Below, one piece after another: positions 1 to 7,000 of a stretch of 11,251 nt of DNA. A program made the translations under genes and the position numbers. Source of the DNA: Patescibacteria group bacterium (GTDB lineage Bacteria > Patescibacteriota > UBA1384 > JAHJRZ01); assembly GCA_018830605.1 (NCBI GenBank), contig JAHJRZ010000030.1:1-11251 (forward strand). The letters are read 5' to 3'. The notes beneath the pieces were generated by a model that saw nothing but the letters and a program-made list of their open reading frames with translations, had not been told where the DNA came from and did no database searches. Numbering within the stretch: position 1 is the stretch's first letter; the number at the start of each line of letters is the position of its first letter.

Positions 1-286
1 AACCGCCAGCATAAGAAATACCTTCCATGGGAATAAGGTTATTAACGCCAAGCTCTCGATAACCCAAAGGTAAAATCTTGATTCCTCGGGCCGACTTTTC
101 TTCCCGTTTTATCAAACCTTTATTCTCTAAACTCTCTAAATGGTCAATCACAGCTTGATTTGAAGAGATATTAAATTTATGCTTTAAATCCTCAAAAGTC
201 GGCGGATAACCCTCGGTCTCAATAGAACTATAAATTGCCTCAAGAAATTGTTTCTGCCGTTTGGTGATTTTGGATATTGTTTTCAT
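1..286 (-). CDS. lexA: LexA-family SOS repressor, N-terminal part (runs off the left edge)
   Basis: The first 95 codons of a gene that continues beyond base 1. LexA represses DNA-damage genes and inactivates itself by cleavage when RecA filaments form. Residues about 8-72 match the LexA winged helix-turn-helix: RQ at 10-11, GYPPT at 26-30, a recognition helix around 41-55 (SSNQAVIDHLESL), then KG at 56-57 and the ARGIK wing at 66-70, equivalent to the usual SRGIRL. Residues 85-94 (IPMEGISYAG) align with the hinge and cleavage loop, so A93-G94 is the predicted self-cleavage bond. The serine-lysine catalytic domain lies outside the window and cannot be confirmed. The ATG start at 286 is supported by GAGG four bases upstream and by a promoter immediately before it. 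The gene follows fusA in the same direction but has its own promoter. A LexA-like regulator of another regulon is the main alternative. Confidence 0.85.
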   Translation of the reverse strand, partial: MKTISKITKRQKQFLEAIYSSIETEGYPPTFEDLKHKFNISSNQAVIDHLESLENKGLIKREEKSARGIKILPLGYRELGVNNLIPMEGISYAGG

Positions 287-300
287 TTTACCTCAATACT

Positions 301-329
301 AAAATAACTGACCTTTTGGTCAGTGTCAA
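301..329 (-). promoter_or_regulatory. Sigma-70-type promoter of lexA
   Basis: On the minus strand a perfect -35 hexamer TTGACA (329-324) is followed by a 17-base spacer (323-307) and the -10 hexamer TATTTT (306-301), which matches TATAAT at four of six positions. The predicted transcription start is near 294-297, only about 8-11 bases before the lexA ATG at 286. The leader would therefore hold little more than the GAGG ribosome-binding site at 294-291. The start site is inferred, not seen. Confidence 0.75.
307..324. promoter_or_regulatory. Inverted repeat filling the lexA promoter spacer, probable LexA operator
   Basis: ACTGACC-TTTT-GGTCAGT is a perfect 7-bp inverted repeat with a 4-base centre. 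It covers the whole -35/-10 spacer plus the last base of the -35 box, so a bound dimer would block RNA polymerase. It keeps CTG-N10-CAG spacing, as in the E. coli SOS box (CTGT-N8-ACAG). Its inner GACC-N4-GGTC resembles the Gram-positive box (GAAC-N4-GTTC) at three of four bases per half-site. Binding by this LexA is inferred from position and symmetry. In RNA it would also form a hairpin followed by TATTTT, so it could end fusA transcripts. Confidence 0.65.
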
Positions 330-363
330 TGTGGATAAATTGATAAAAAACCGTGAAGAGAAC

Positions 364-2460
364 TTATTTGCGTTTTCCCTCTTTAATCTCCTCGGTTATG
401 TTCTGAGGCACTTCTGAATAATGGTCAAATTCCATGGTGAATGATCCGCGGCCGGAGGTTATAGAACGTAAATTTGTGGCGTAGCCGAACATTTCCGAGA
501 GCGGGACTTTTGAATCTATAACCTTCATCTCGCCGCGATCAGACATATTTTCAATTTGGGCTCTTTTTGAATTCAAATCCCCGGTGACATCACCCATAAA
601 ATCAGCTGGAACGACAACCTCTAACTTCATAATTGGCTCTAAAAGTATGGGCGAAGCCTTAAGTGATGCTTTTTTGAGCGCGTCTGACCCGGCGATCTTA
701 AAAGCAATCTCTGACGAGTCAACCTCGTGATAACTGCCGTCATAGAGCGTCACCTTCATATCAACCATCGGATAGCCGGCAACGACGCCTTTCTTCATCG
801 CCTCTTTGATTCCTTTTCCCACTGCCGGAATAAATTCTTGGGGGATTACTCCGCCCTTGATTTTATTTATAAATTCAAAGCCCGCGCCCGGCTCCACCGG
901 CTCCACCTTAAGCCAGACGTGTCCGTACTGTCCCCGGCCGCCTGACTGCCGGATAAACTTGCCCTCTGCTTGCTCTATCTCTTTAATTGTTTCTCGATAT
1001 GCCACCTGCGGCTTGCCTACATTTGCCAAAACTTTGAATTCCCGTTTCATGCGGTCAACAATAATCTCCAAATGCAACTCGCCCATTCCCGAAAGGATTG
1101 TTTGATTAGTTTCCGCGGCCGAGGAAATTCTAAAAGTGGGATCTTCCTCTGCTAGACGTTTTAAGGCAATCCCCATTTTTTCTTGGTCAGCCTTGGTTTT
1201 GGGCTCAATGGCAATATCAATCACCGGCTCCGGAAAGACAATCTTCTCCAAAATTATGGGATGAGCTCCATCGCAGAGCGTATCTCCGGTCGTGGTTTCT
1301 TTTAAGCCGACGATCGCGCCAATCTCACCCGTATAAACCTCTTCCATATCTTCTCGGTGATTCGCATGAAGCCGCACGATTCTGCCGATTCGCTCTTTTT
1401 TGCCGGCGGTCGCATTTAAAATATAAGAGCCGCTCTTAAGCATCCCTGAATAAACGCGAAAGAAGGTCAGCCGACCGACATAGGGGTCGGTCGCGATCTT
1501 AAAAGCAAGCGCAGAAAACGGGGCCGAGTCATCCGCTTCTCGCTTCTCTTCTTCTTTGGTTTTAGGATTAATTCCGGTGATGGCCGGAACATCCAAGGGC
1601 GAAGGCAAGAACCAAACGACCGCATCCAAGAGCGGCTGAATTCCTTTGTTTTTAAGGGCTGAACCAGCTAAGACTGGAATAATTTTATTTTTGATTGTTG
1701 CTTGGCGCAGGGCTGACTTAAGTTCCTCGCTTGAAATCTCCTTGCCTTCTAAATATTTTTCGGTCAGCTCATTATTTGTTTCCACAATCGCTTCAACCAT
1801 CTTCTCGCGCCACTCTTTGGCTTTTTCTTTAAACTGAGAGGGGATCTCAACTTCTTTGATTTCTTTGCCTAATTGATCTTGGTGAGTCAAGGCGCGCATT
1901 TCAATCAGATCAATTACTCCTTCAAATTTGCTCTCGGCGCCGATCGGGATTTGGATAGCGACCGCATTTTTAGTTAAACGATCGATGATTGACTCGAATG
2001 ACTTATAAAAATCAGCGCCTATTCTGTCCATCTTATTGATAAAACAGATTCTTGGCACTTGATACTTATCGGCCTGGTGCCAGACGGTCTCGGACTGGGG
2101 TTCGACTCCGGCTACGCCGTCAAAGACGACTACCCCGCTGTCAAGAACGCGCAGGGATCTCTCCACCTCAACCGTAAAATCAACATGGCCGGGCGTATCA
2201 ATAATATTAATCCGCGCCTCCTCTTCTTCTTTCTCCTTACGCGGAGTCCAAAAGCAGGTCGTGGCCGCAGAAGTGATAGTGATGCCGCGCTCCTTCTCCT
2301 GTTCCATCCAGTCCATCTCTGCTTCGCCCCTGTGCACCTCGCCCATCTTGTGTTTTTTGCCCGTGTAATACAAAACCCGCTCTGTGACGGTTGTCTTGCC
2401 AGCGTCTATGTGAGCGATAATGCCGATATTTCTTACTTTTTCTAAAGGATAATCTCTCAT
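364..2460 (-). CDS. fusA: Translation elongation factor G (EF-G)
   Basis: EF-G is the GTPase that moves tRNA and mRNA through the ribosome and, with ribosome recycling factor, splits spent ribosomes. Counting from the ATG at 2460 the protein has 698 residues, a normal length. GTPase motifs are complete: AHIDAGKTT at 16-24, RGITI at 58-62, DTPGH at 88-92 with the catalytic His92, and NKMD at 142-145. Later domains are intact, including the domain IV segment GSYHEVDSSE and the C-terminal PLSEMFGYATNLRS block. A TTG six codons upstream (2478) keeps the frame open, but MRDYPLEKVRNIGI starts like other EF-Gs, so I prefer the ATG. No Shine-Dalgarno sequence precedes either start, because the upstream bases belong to an AT-rich repeat. 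It lies 126 bases after the membrane-protein gene, and no tuf gene follows it as in many str operons. The stop is TAA. Confidence 0.97.
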   Translation of the reverse strand: MRDYPLEKVRNIGIIAHIDAGKTTVTERVLYYTGKKHKMGEVHRGEAEMDWMEQEKERGITITSAATTCFWTPRKEKEEEEARINIIDTPGHVDFTVEVERSLRVLDSGVVVFDGVAGVEPQSETVWHQADKYQVPRICFINKMDRIGADFYKSFESIIDRLTKNAVAIQIPIGAESKFEGVIDLIEMRALTHQDQLGKEIKEVEIPSQFKEKAKEWREKMVEAIVETNNELTEKYLEGKEISSEELKSALRQATIKNKIIPVLAGSALKNKGIQPLLDAVVWFLPSPLDVPAITGINPKTKEEEKREADDSAPFSALAFKIATDPYVGRLTFFRVYSGMLKSGSYILNATAGKKERIGRIVRLHANHREDMEEVYTGEIGAIVGLKETTTGDTLCDGAHPIILEKIVFPEPVIDIAIEPKTKADQEKMGIALKRLAEEDPTFRISSAAETNQTILSGMGELHLEIIVDRMKREFKVLANVGKPQVAYRETIKEIEQAEGKFIRQSGGRGQYGHVWLKVEPVEPGAGFEFINKIKGGVIPQEFIPAVGKGIKEAMKKGVVAGYPMVDMKVTLYDGSYHEVDSSEIAFKIAGSDALKKASLKASPILLEPIMKLEVVVPADFMGDVTGDLNSKRAQIENMSDRGEMKVIDSKVPLSEMFGYATNLRSITSGRGSFTMEFDHYSEVPQNITEEIKEGKRK

Positions 2461-2586
2461 ATGAATATCAAATAACAAATATCAAATCACAAATAAAAAC
2501 TCAAATAACCAAACACCAAATCTCAAATTGGTGATTTTTGATTTGTTATTTAATTGCTCATCAAATATCAAAGTATTTTTCTCAAC
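2461..2586. repeat. AT-rich imperfect inverted-repeat region between the membrane-protein gene and fusA
   Basis: This gap is built from variations of CAAATATCAAAT-like words. Bases 2470-2493 pair with 2528-2551 at 20 of 24 positions, making a long imperfect inverted repeat. A smaller nested hairpin, CACCAA (2514-2519) with TTGGTG (2528-2533), competes for the same right arm. It shares the 15-mer ACCAAATCTCAAATT (2515-2529) and the 14-mer AACAAATATCAAAT (2474-2487) with the second gap at 2970-2984 and 2988-3001. No open reading frame or convincing promoter was seen. From memory it resembles AT-rich interspersed repeats in candidate-phylum genomes, which is unverified. Confidence 0.7.
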
Positions 2587-2937
2587 CTATGCTTGAGGTG
2601 GTGTCTGCGACTCGGTATTACCTGTCCCTGACATGGTTCCTTTTTTTCGGCCGGCGGCCAGATAAATAATCGCCGCGATCAAAGAAAGACCGACGACAAA
2701 ACCGACGATCAAGACGATCAGCCAGGTGGTCTTGTCTTGCGGATTAGCAAACTCTCTCTTGGAAACATCAATAATCGCCCAGATCCAAAGAATCAGGCCC
2801 AGAAGAGCGGCAATCACCAGAACAATCCATAAGAAAACCCAGATACCGACGACGCCGGCGGCTGCTGCGCCAACCGCATTAGCAGCCGCAGGATCAATGG
2901 AGATGGTCTCTTCGCTTTGAGCTAACATTGCTAGCAT
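2587..2937 (-). CDS. Small membrane protein with a PLDc_N-like region
   Basis: A 116-residue membrane protein of unknown function. An Ala/Gly-rich stretch (17-31) leads into a hydrophobic segment (about 32-58, ending WIWAIIDV). A polar loop follows (59-71, SKREFANPQDKTT), then a second membrane segment (72-95) ending YLAAGRKK, and a polar Thr/Ser/Gln/Pro-rich tail. The pattern Asp-loop-Trp-hydrophobic-Tyr-Leu-x-x-Gly-Arg resembles PLDc_N, the two-helix module at the N-terminus of cardiolipin synthases that also occurs as stand-alone small proteins. No HKD catalytic motif is present, so it is not a phospholipase by itself. The start is set by GGGAGG six bases before the ATG at 2937. An upstream in-frame TTG at 2967 would place that site inside the coding region. 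It interrupts the usual rpsG-fusA order and is flanked by AT-rich repeats. It is probably cotranscribed with the ribosomal genes. The stop is TAG. Confidence 0.85.
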   Translation of the reverse strand: MLAMLAQSEETISIDPAAANAVGAAAAGVVGIWVFLWIVLVIAALLGLILWIWAIIDVSKREFANPQDKTTWLIVLIVGFVVGLSLIAAIIYLAAGRKKGTMSGTGNTESQTPPQA

Positions 2938-2943
2938 AATTTT

Positions 2944-2949
2944 CCTCCC
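2944..2949 (-). promoter_or_regulatory. Strong ribosome-binding site of the membrane-protein gene
   Basis: GGGAGG on the minus strand lies six bases before the ATG at 2937. It is the best Shine-Dalgarno sequence in the window and decides the start codon. It also implies that this organism's ribosomes have a working anti-Shine-Dalgarno sequence. Confidence 0.85.
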
Positions 2950-2958
2950 TTTTAAACT

Positions 2959-3081
2959 AAATTCCAATTACCAAATCTCAAATTACAAACAAATATCAAA
3001 TTCTAATATTCAATTTTTAAAGGTGATGTTTTGGAATTTAATTATTTAATATTTAATATTGTTTGTAATTTGATGCTTGGT
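2959..3081. repeat. AT-rich inverted-repeat region between rpsG and the membrane-protein gene
   Basis: The 15-base arms TCAAATTACAAACAA (2978-2992) and TTGTTTGTAATTTGA (3059-3073) are perfect reverse complements separated by 66 bases. Pairing extends imperfectly outward, with ACCAA at 2970-2974 facing TTGGT around 3077-3081. A second perfect 9-bp pair, AAATTCCAA (2959-2967) with TTGGAATTT (3031-3039), crosses the first instead of nesting inside it, so the two foldings exclude one another unless a pseudoknot forms. Two words are shared with the repeat region upstream of fusA. No coding potential is seen in the 156-base gap. Confidence 0.75.
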
Positions 3082-3093
3082 GCTTGTAATTTA

Positions 3094-3567
3094 TTAAAAC
3101 CTAGCGTAATGCGCAAAGGCCTTATTCGCCTCTGCCATACGATGTGTATCTTCTCTTTTTTTATAAGCTGAGCCTTCTTTTTTAGAAGCAGAGAGTAATT
3201 CCTGCGCTAATTTATGGCGCATAGGTTTGCCTTTAACGTTCCTGGCTGACTCGATAATCCAACGTAGCGCAAGACAGAGACGACGTTCCTTACTTACTTC
3301 AATCGGCACCTGATAATTAGCGCCTCCGATCCGCTTTGATTTTATCTCCACATAAGGGCCGATATTTTTAAGAGCATTATCAAAGACTTCCAAGGGGTCG
3401 GTCTTAACCGCTGTTTTAATATCCTCAAAAGCGCCATAAACTATCTTTTGAGCAAGGGATTTTTTGCCTCCTAACATCAGATAATTAATCAATTTGGCCA
3501 CGACCAAAGAATGATATTTTGGATCGGGCTGGATTCTTTTATAATTTGCTATCTTGATTTTAGCCAT
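3094..3567 (-). CDS. rpsG: 30S ribosomal protein S7
   Basis: S7 binds the 3' major domain of 16S rRNA, starts assembly of the 30S head, and in E. coli is the translational repressor of its own operon. The 157-residue product aligns along its whole length with bacterial S7: PDPKYHS near residue 14, LMLGGKKS in the first helix region, the signature KRIGGANYQVPIEV near the middle, and the C-terminal KKREDTHRMAEANKAFAHYARF. Length is normal, with no insertion or loss. The ATG start lies 18 bases after the rpsL stop, and the gap contains a tandem AGTAATA repeat instead of a Shine-Dalgarno sequence, so translation is probably coupled to rpsL. Whether S7 represses this operon cannot be judged from the sequence. 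The stop is TAA. Confidence 0.98.
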   Translation of the reverse strand: MAKIKIANYKRIQPDPKYHSLVVAKLINYLMLGGKKSLAQKIVYGAFEDIKTAVKTDPLEVFDNALKNIGPYVEIKSKRIGGANYQVPIEVSKERRLCLALRWIIESARNVKGKPMRHKLAQELLSASKKEGSAYKKREDTHRMAEANKAFAHYARF

Positions 3568-3570
3568 AGT

Positions 3571-3584
3571 TATTACTTATTACT
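3571..3584 (-). repeat. Tandem AGTAATA motif before rpsG
   Basis: On the minus strand the rpsL-rpsG gap reads AGTAATAAGTAATA, two exact copies of a 7-base unit, ending three bases before the rpsG ATG. The same 14 bases occur at the rpoB-rpoC junction (7858-7871). It takes the place where a ribosome-binding site would be expected. Function unknown. Confidence 0.7.
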
Positions 3585-3585
3585 T

Positions 3586-3999
3586 TTAACTTTTTTTAGC
3601 GCCATATCTTGATCTTCCTTGACGACGATCGGCTACGGCTAAAGCATCAAGCTTGCCTCGAACAATATGATATCTGACTCCAGGTAAGTCCTTGACTCGG
3701 CCGCCCCTGATCATCACCACTGAGTGCTCCTGAAGATTATGACCAATGCCAGGGATGTAAGCCGTCACCTCAAGACCATTAGTCAGGCGGACACGGGCGA
3801 TCTTTCTAAGGGCTGAATTTGGTTTTTTGGGCGTGACGGTCGTCACCTTAACGCAAATGCCGCGCTTAAAAGGAGACCCTTTTTTTAATTCATAGGGTTT
3901 GCGCTTCAAAGTATTAATCCCGCGCTTCAAAGCCGGGGTAGTATCTTTCTTGAGGATTTTTTTTCTTCCTTTTTTGATTAATTGATTAATCGTGGGCAT
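3586..3999 (-). CDS. rpsL: 30S ribosomal protein S12
   Basis: S12 sits at the decoding centre of the 30S subunit and controls tRNA selection accuracy. The product has 137 residues, like the long form in Bacillus, with about 15 extra residues around 26-44 compared with E. coli. Hallmarks are TPKKPNSALRK from residue 56, YIPGIGHNLQEHSVV at 81-95, and GGRVKDLPGVRYH at 99-111. K58 and K103 correspond to E. coli K42 and K87, the classic streptomycin-resistance positions, and both are wild type. D104 is the residue methylthiolated by RimO in other bacteria. The ATG at 3999 lies 31 bases after the rpoC stop. No clear Shine-Dalgarno sequence is present, only GGA about 16 bases upstream. The stop is TAA. 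It is the first gene of the str-operon portion. Confidence 0.98.
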   Translation of the reverse strand: MPTINQLIKKGRKKILKKDTTPALKRGINTLKRKPYELKKGSPFKRGICVKVTTVTPKKPNSALRKIARVRLTNGLEVTAYIPGIGHNLQEHSVVMIRGGRVKDLPGVRYHIVRGKLDALAVADRRQGRSRYGAKKS

Positions 4000-4030
4000 A
4001 GTATTAATTATATTCCATATCTTACTATCT

Positions 4031-7000
4031 TTATTTCTTTATGTCAACCCGCCTCTCAGCTTCTGCTTTGACTTCTTGACCAAATTTCTGCCTGAAGCCG
4101 GTGCCTGCGGGAATCATCCGTCCAATAATAACATTCTCTTTTAAACCTCTTAAATTATCCATTCTTCCGGTCGTGGCCGCTTCCATCAAAACACCGGTCG
4201 TCTCCTGGAACGAGGCGGCAGACAAAAAGCTGTCTGTGGAGAGGGCTACTTTGGTGACACCCAAAAGCAAGTCTTGAGCCGTGGCTTTAATCTTACCCGC
4301 TTTAAGTTTAGCGTTAACGTCGTTGAATCGTTGGCGGTCAACAACTTGCCCGTCTGAAAATTCGGTCTCGCCCGGAGAGTCGATTCTTACTTTAGAAAAC
4401 ATCTGGCGAACGATTACATCAAAATGTTTATCATTAATACTCTGGCCCTGGCTGGAATAGATCGCTTGGATCTCGGAAACAATGTATTTTTGGGTCTTGA
4501 CTCGGCCCAAAATTCGCTCTGACTGTCTCAAATCAAGCTGTCCTTCATTTAAAACAGTTCCCCTCTTAACTCTCTCACCACTCTTGACTTTGATTTGGGA
4601 AAACGGGGAGACGGTATACTCACAAGCCTTGTCAACCTCCAAAGAAAGAAGAACCTCTCCCTCTCTTAGATGGACTCGACCCCTAAAAGGAGCGCGGATC
4701 TCTTCCTTGCCCTTTAGAGCTAAAGCTCGGCCGGAATCGACCTTTTGGTTCTCTCTTACTCTAAGCTTAAAGCCGGAAGGAATTCTAATCACTTTGGTCT
4801 TCTCTTCTGAACTGGAAAGATGGATTACTTTTTTATCTTCAAATTCTTTGATCTCAATTACGCCGTCAAATTCAGCCAAGATCGCCGGAATCTTAGGAGA
4901 GCGCGCCTCAAATAATTCTTCCACCCGGGGCAGGCCCTGGGTGATATCTTCGCCTGCCACACCGCCAATATGAAAGGTGCGCATCGTCAGCTGGGTGCCC
5001 GGCTCGCCAATAGCTTGGGCCGCAATCACGCCGACCGCGGTGCCGGTCTCAACCAAGTCACCAGTTGCCAGATCGCGGCCATAGCACTTCTGGCAGACTC
5101 CCCAAGTATTCTTGCAAGTCAAAGGAGAAAAAACCCAGATATCTCTTATCTCCTCTTTCTCAATCAAAGAAGTAATCTTTTCATCAATCATCTGGTTTTT
5201 GCGCACCATGGTCCGGCCTTGTTTATTTTTTATGGTTTTAGCCGCCACCCGGCCGATAATTTTTTGCTTAAAACTCTGGCCAAATTCAGCTACGTCTAAA
5301 ACCGAAATATTTGAACCTTCACTATCGCCGCAATCGTAAGTAGTAATTATTACATCTTGGGCAACATCAATTAATCGGCGCGTCAAGTACCCGGCTTCTG
5401 CCGTGCGCAGAGCGGTGTCTGATCGCCCTTTTCGGGCCGCGTGGGTGGAAAAAAAGTATTCGAGCGACTCTAATCCGTCAAGATAATTACCCTTGACCGG
5501 CTGTTCAATAATCTCACCCGCTGGATTAACGACCAAACCCTTCATCGCTCCTAACTGGGTCATCTGGGCAAGATTGCCCCTAGCCCCGGAATTAATCATC
5601 GCAAAGACCGGATCAGTCGGCTTGTACATAGAGACCATCTTTTTCTCCAGGTGCGATTTGACATTACTCCAAAGCTCAATAATTTTTAAGTATCTCTCAT
5701 TATCAGTAATCAGGCCCTCTTCATACTGCTCTTCAATCTCTAAAACTTTTTTATCCGCTTGGGCTATCACTTTGGGTTTATCAGAAGGCACCTTAATATC
5801 AGAGGCGGCAATCGTCATCCCGGAGTGAGTTGAGTAGTAAAATCCCAAATCTTTAATTTCATCAACCAAACGCGCGGTTATTTTTTTGCCGTACTTGACA
5901 AATGATTCCTTGACGATCACGTTCAAGGTCTTTCTATCCATTTTAGAATTAACAAACTTAAAACCTTCGGGTAATATCTGATTAAAAAGAATACGGCCGA
6001 CCGTCGTCTGTTTTATTCTTCCCTTGATCATAACATTAATCTTAGCCCTCACTCCGACACAGCCGTCACGATGGGCAATAATCGCTTCATCAATACTTTC
6101 GAAGTATTTATTATCTCCCAATCCTTCCTTCTGCATCAAAGTTAGATAGTAAATACCAAAGACAATATCCCGCGAAGGGCCGACGATCGGCTCGCCCGAG
6201 GCCGGCTTTAAAAGATTTTTTGAGGCAAACATCATCTTTTTTGCTTCTTCCTGGGCCTTAGTGGAAAGAGGAATGTAAACCGCCATCTGGTCGCCGTCAA
6301 AGTCAGCGTTATAAGCGGCGCAGACCAAAGGATGGATGCGGATCGCTTTGCCTTCGATTAGAACCGGCTGGAAGGCCTGCACGCCCAAACGGTGCAGAGT
6401 CGGAGCGCGGTTTAAAAGCACACAGTGATTCTTGGTGATCTCTTCCAGAACATCCCAGATGACCGGATCCTCCTGTTCAATCATCTTAGTGGCATTCTTA
6501 ACATTATGAGCATAACCCAAATTAATCAGCCGTCCGACAATAAAAGGCTTAAATAATTCCAAGGCCATTACTTTGGGCAGGCCGCATTGGTTTAATTTCA
6601 GCTCCGGACCAATCACAATGACCGAACGGCCGGAATAATCAACGCGTTTTCCCAAAAGATTCTGACGAAAACGGCCTTGCTTGCCGCGCAGCATATCGGA
6701 AAGAGAACGCAGTTTTCTGCGGCCTCCGACGGTCTGGGCCGCTTTATCTCTGCGAGCTGAATTATCAATCAAAGCATCGACCGCCTCCTGCAGCATCCTT
6801 TTTTCATTGCGCTGAATAACCTCCGGCGCGCTCTGCAAGCGCAAACGTTTGAGGCGATTGTTTCTATTAATAACGCGCCGATACAAATCATTCAAATCCG
6901 AAGCGGCAAACCGGCCCCCATCAAGCTGGACCATAGGACGCAGGTCGGGCGGGATGACCGGCAGTTCTTTGACCATCATCCACTCTGGCCGCATCTGGTT

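Noticed and set aside
2461..2478. TTG start for fusA six codons upstream (MLFDIH extension)
   Set aside because: The extension is encoded by the AT-rich repeat, has no ribosome-binding site, and EF-G alignments begin at the ATG at 2460.
2494..2527. Promoter for fusA (TTGAGT, 17 bases, TATTTG)
   Set aside because: The -10 matches at only three of six positions and the AT-rich repeat gives many equally weak matches, so no specific promoter is supported.
2461..2586. CRISPR-like array in the AT-rich gaps
   Set aside because: The repeated words are short, variable in spacing and AT-only in character. There are no regular direct repeats with unique spacers and no cas genes.
2938..2967. TTG start extending the membrane protein by ten residues
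   Set aside because: The extension would translate through the GGGAGG ribosome-binding site, which is ideally spaced for the ATG at 2937.
3586..3999. Streptomycin-resistance type S12
   Set aside because: The residues equivalent to K42, K87 and P90 of E. coli are wild type (K58, K103, P106).
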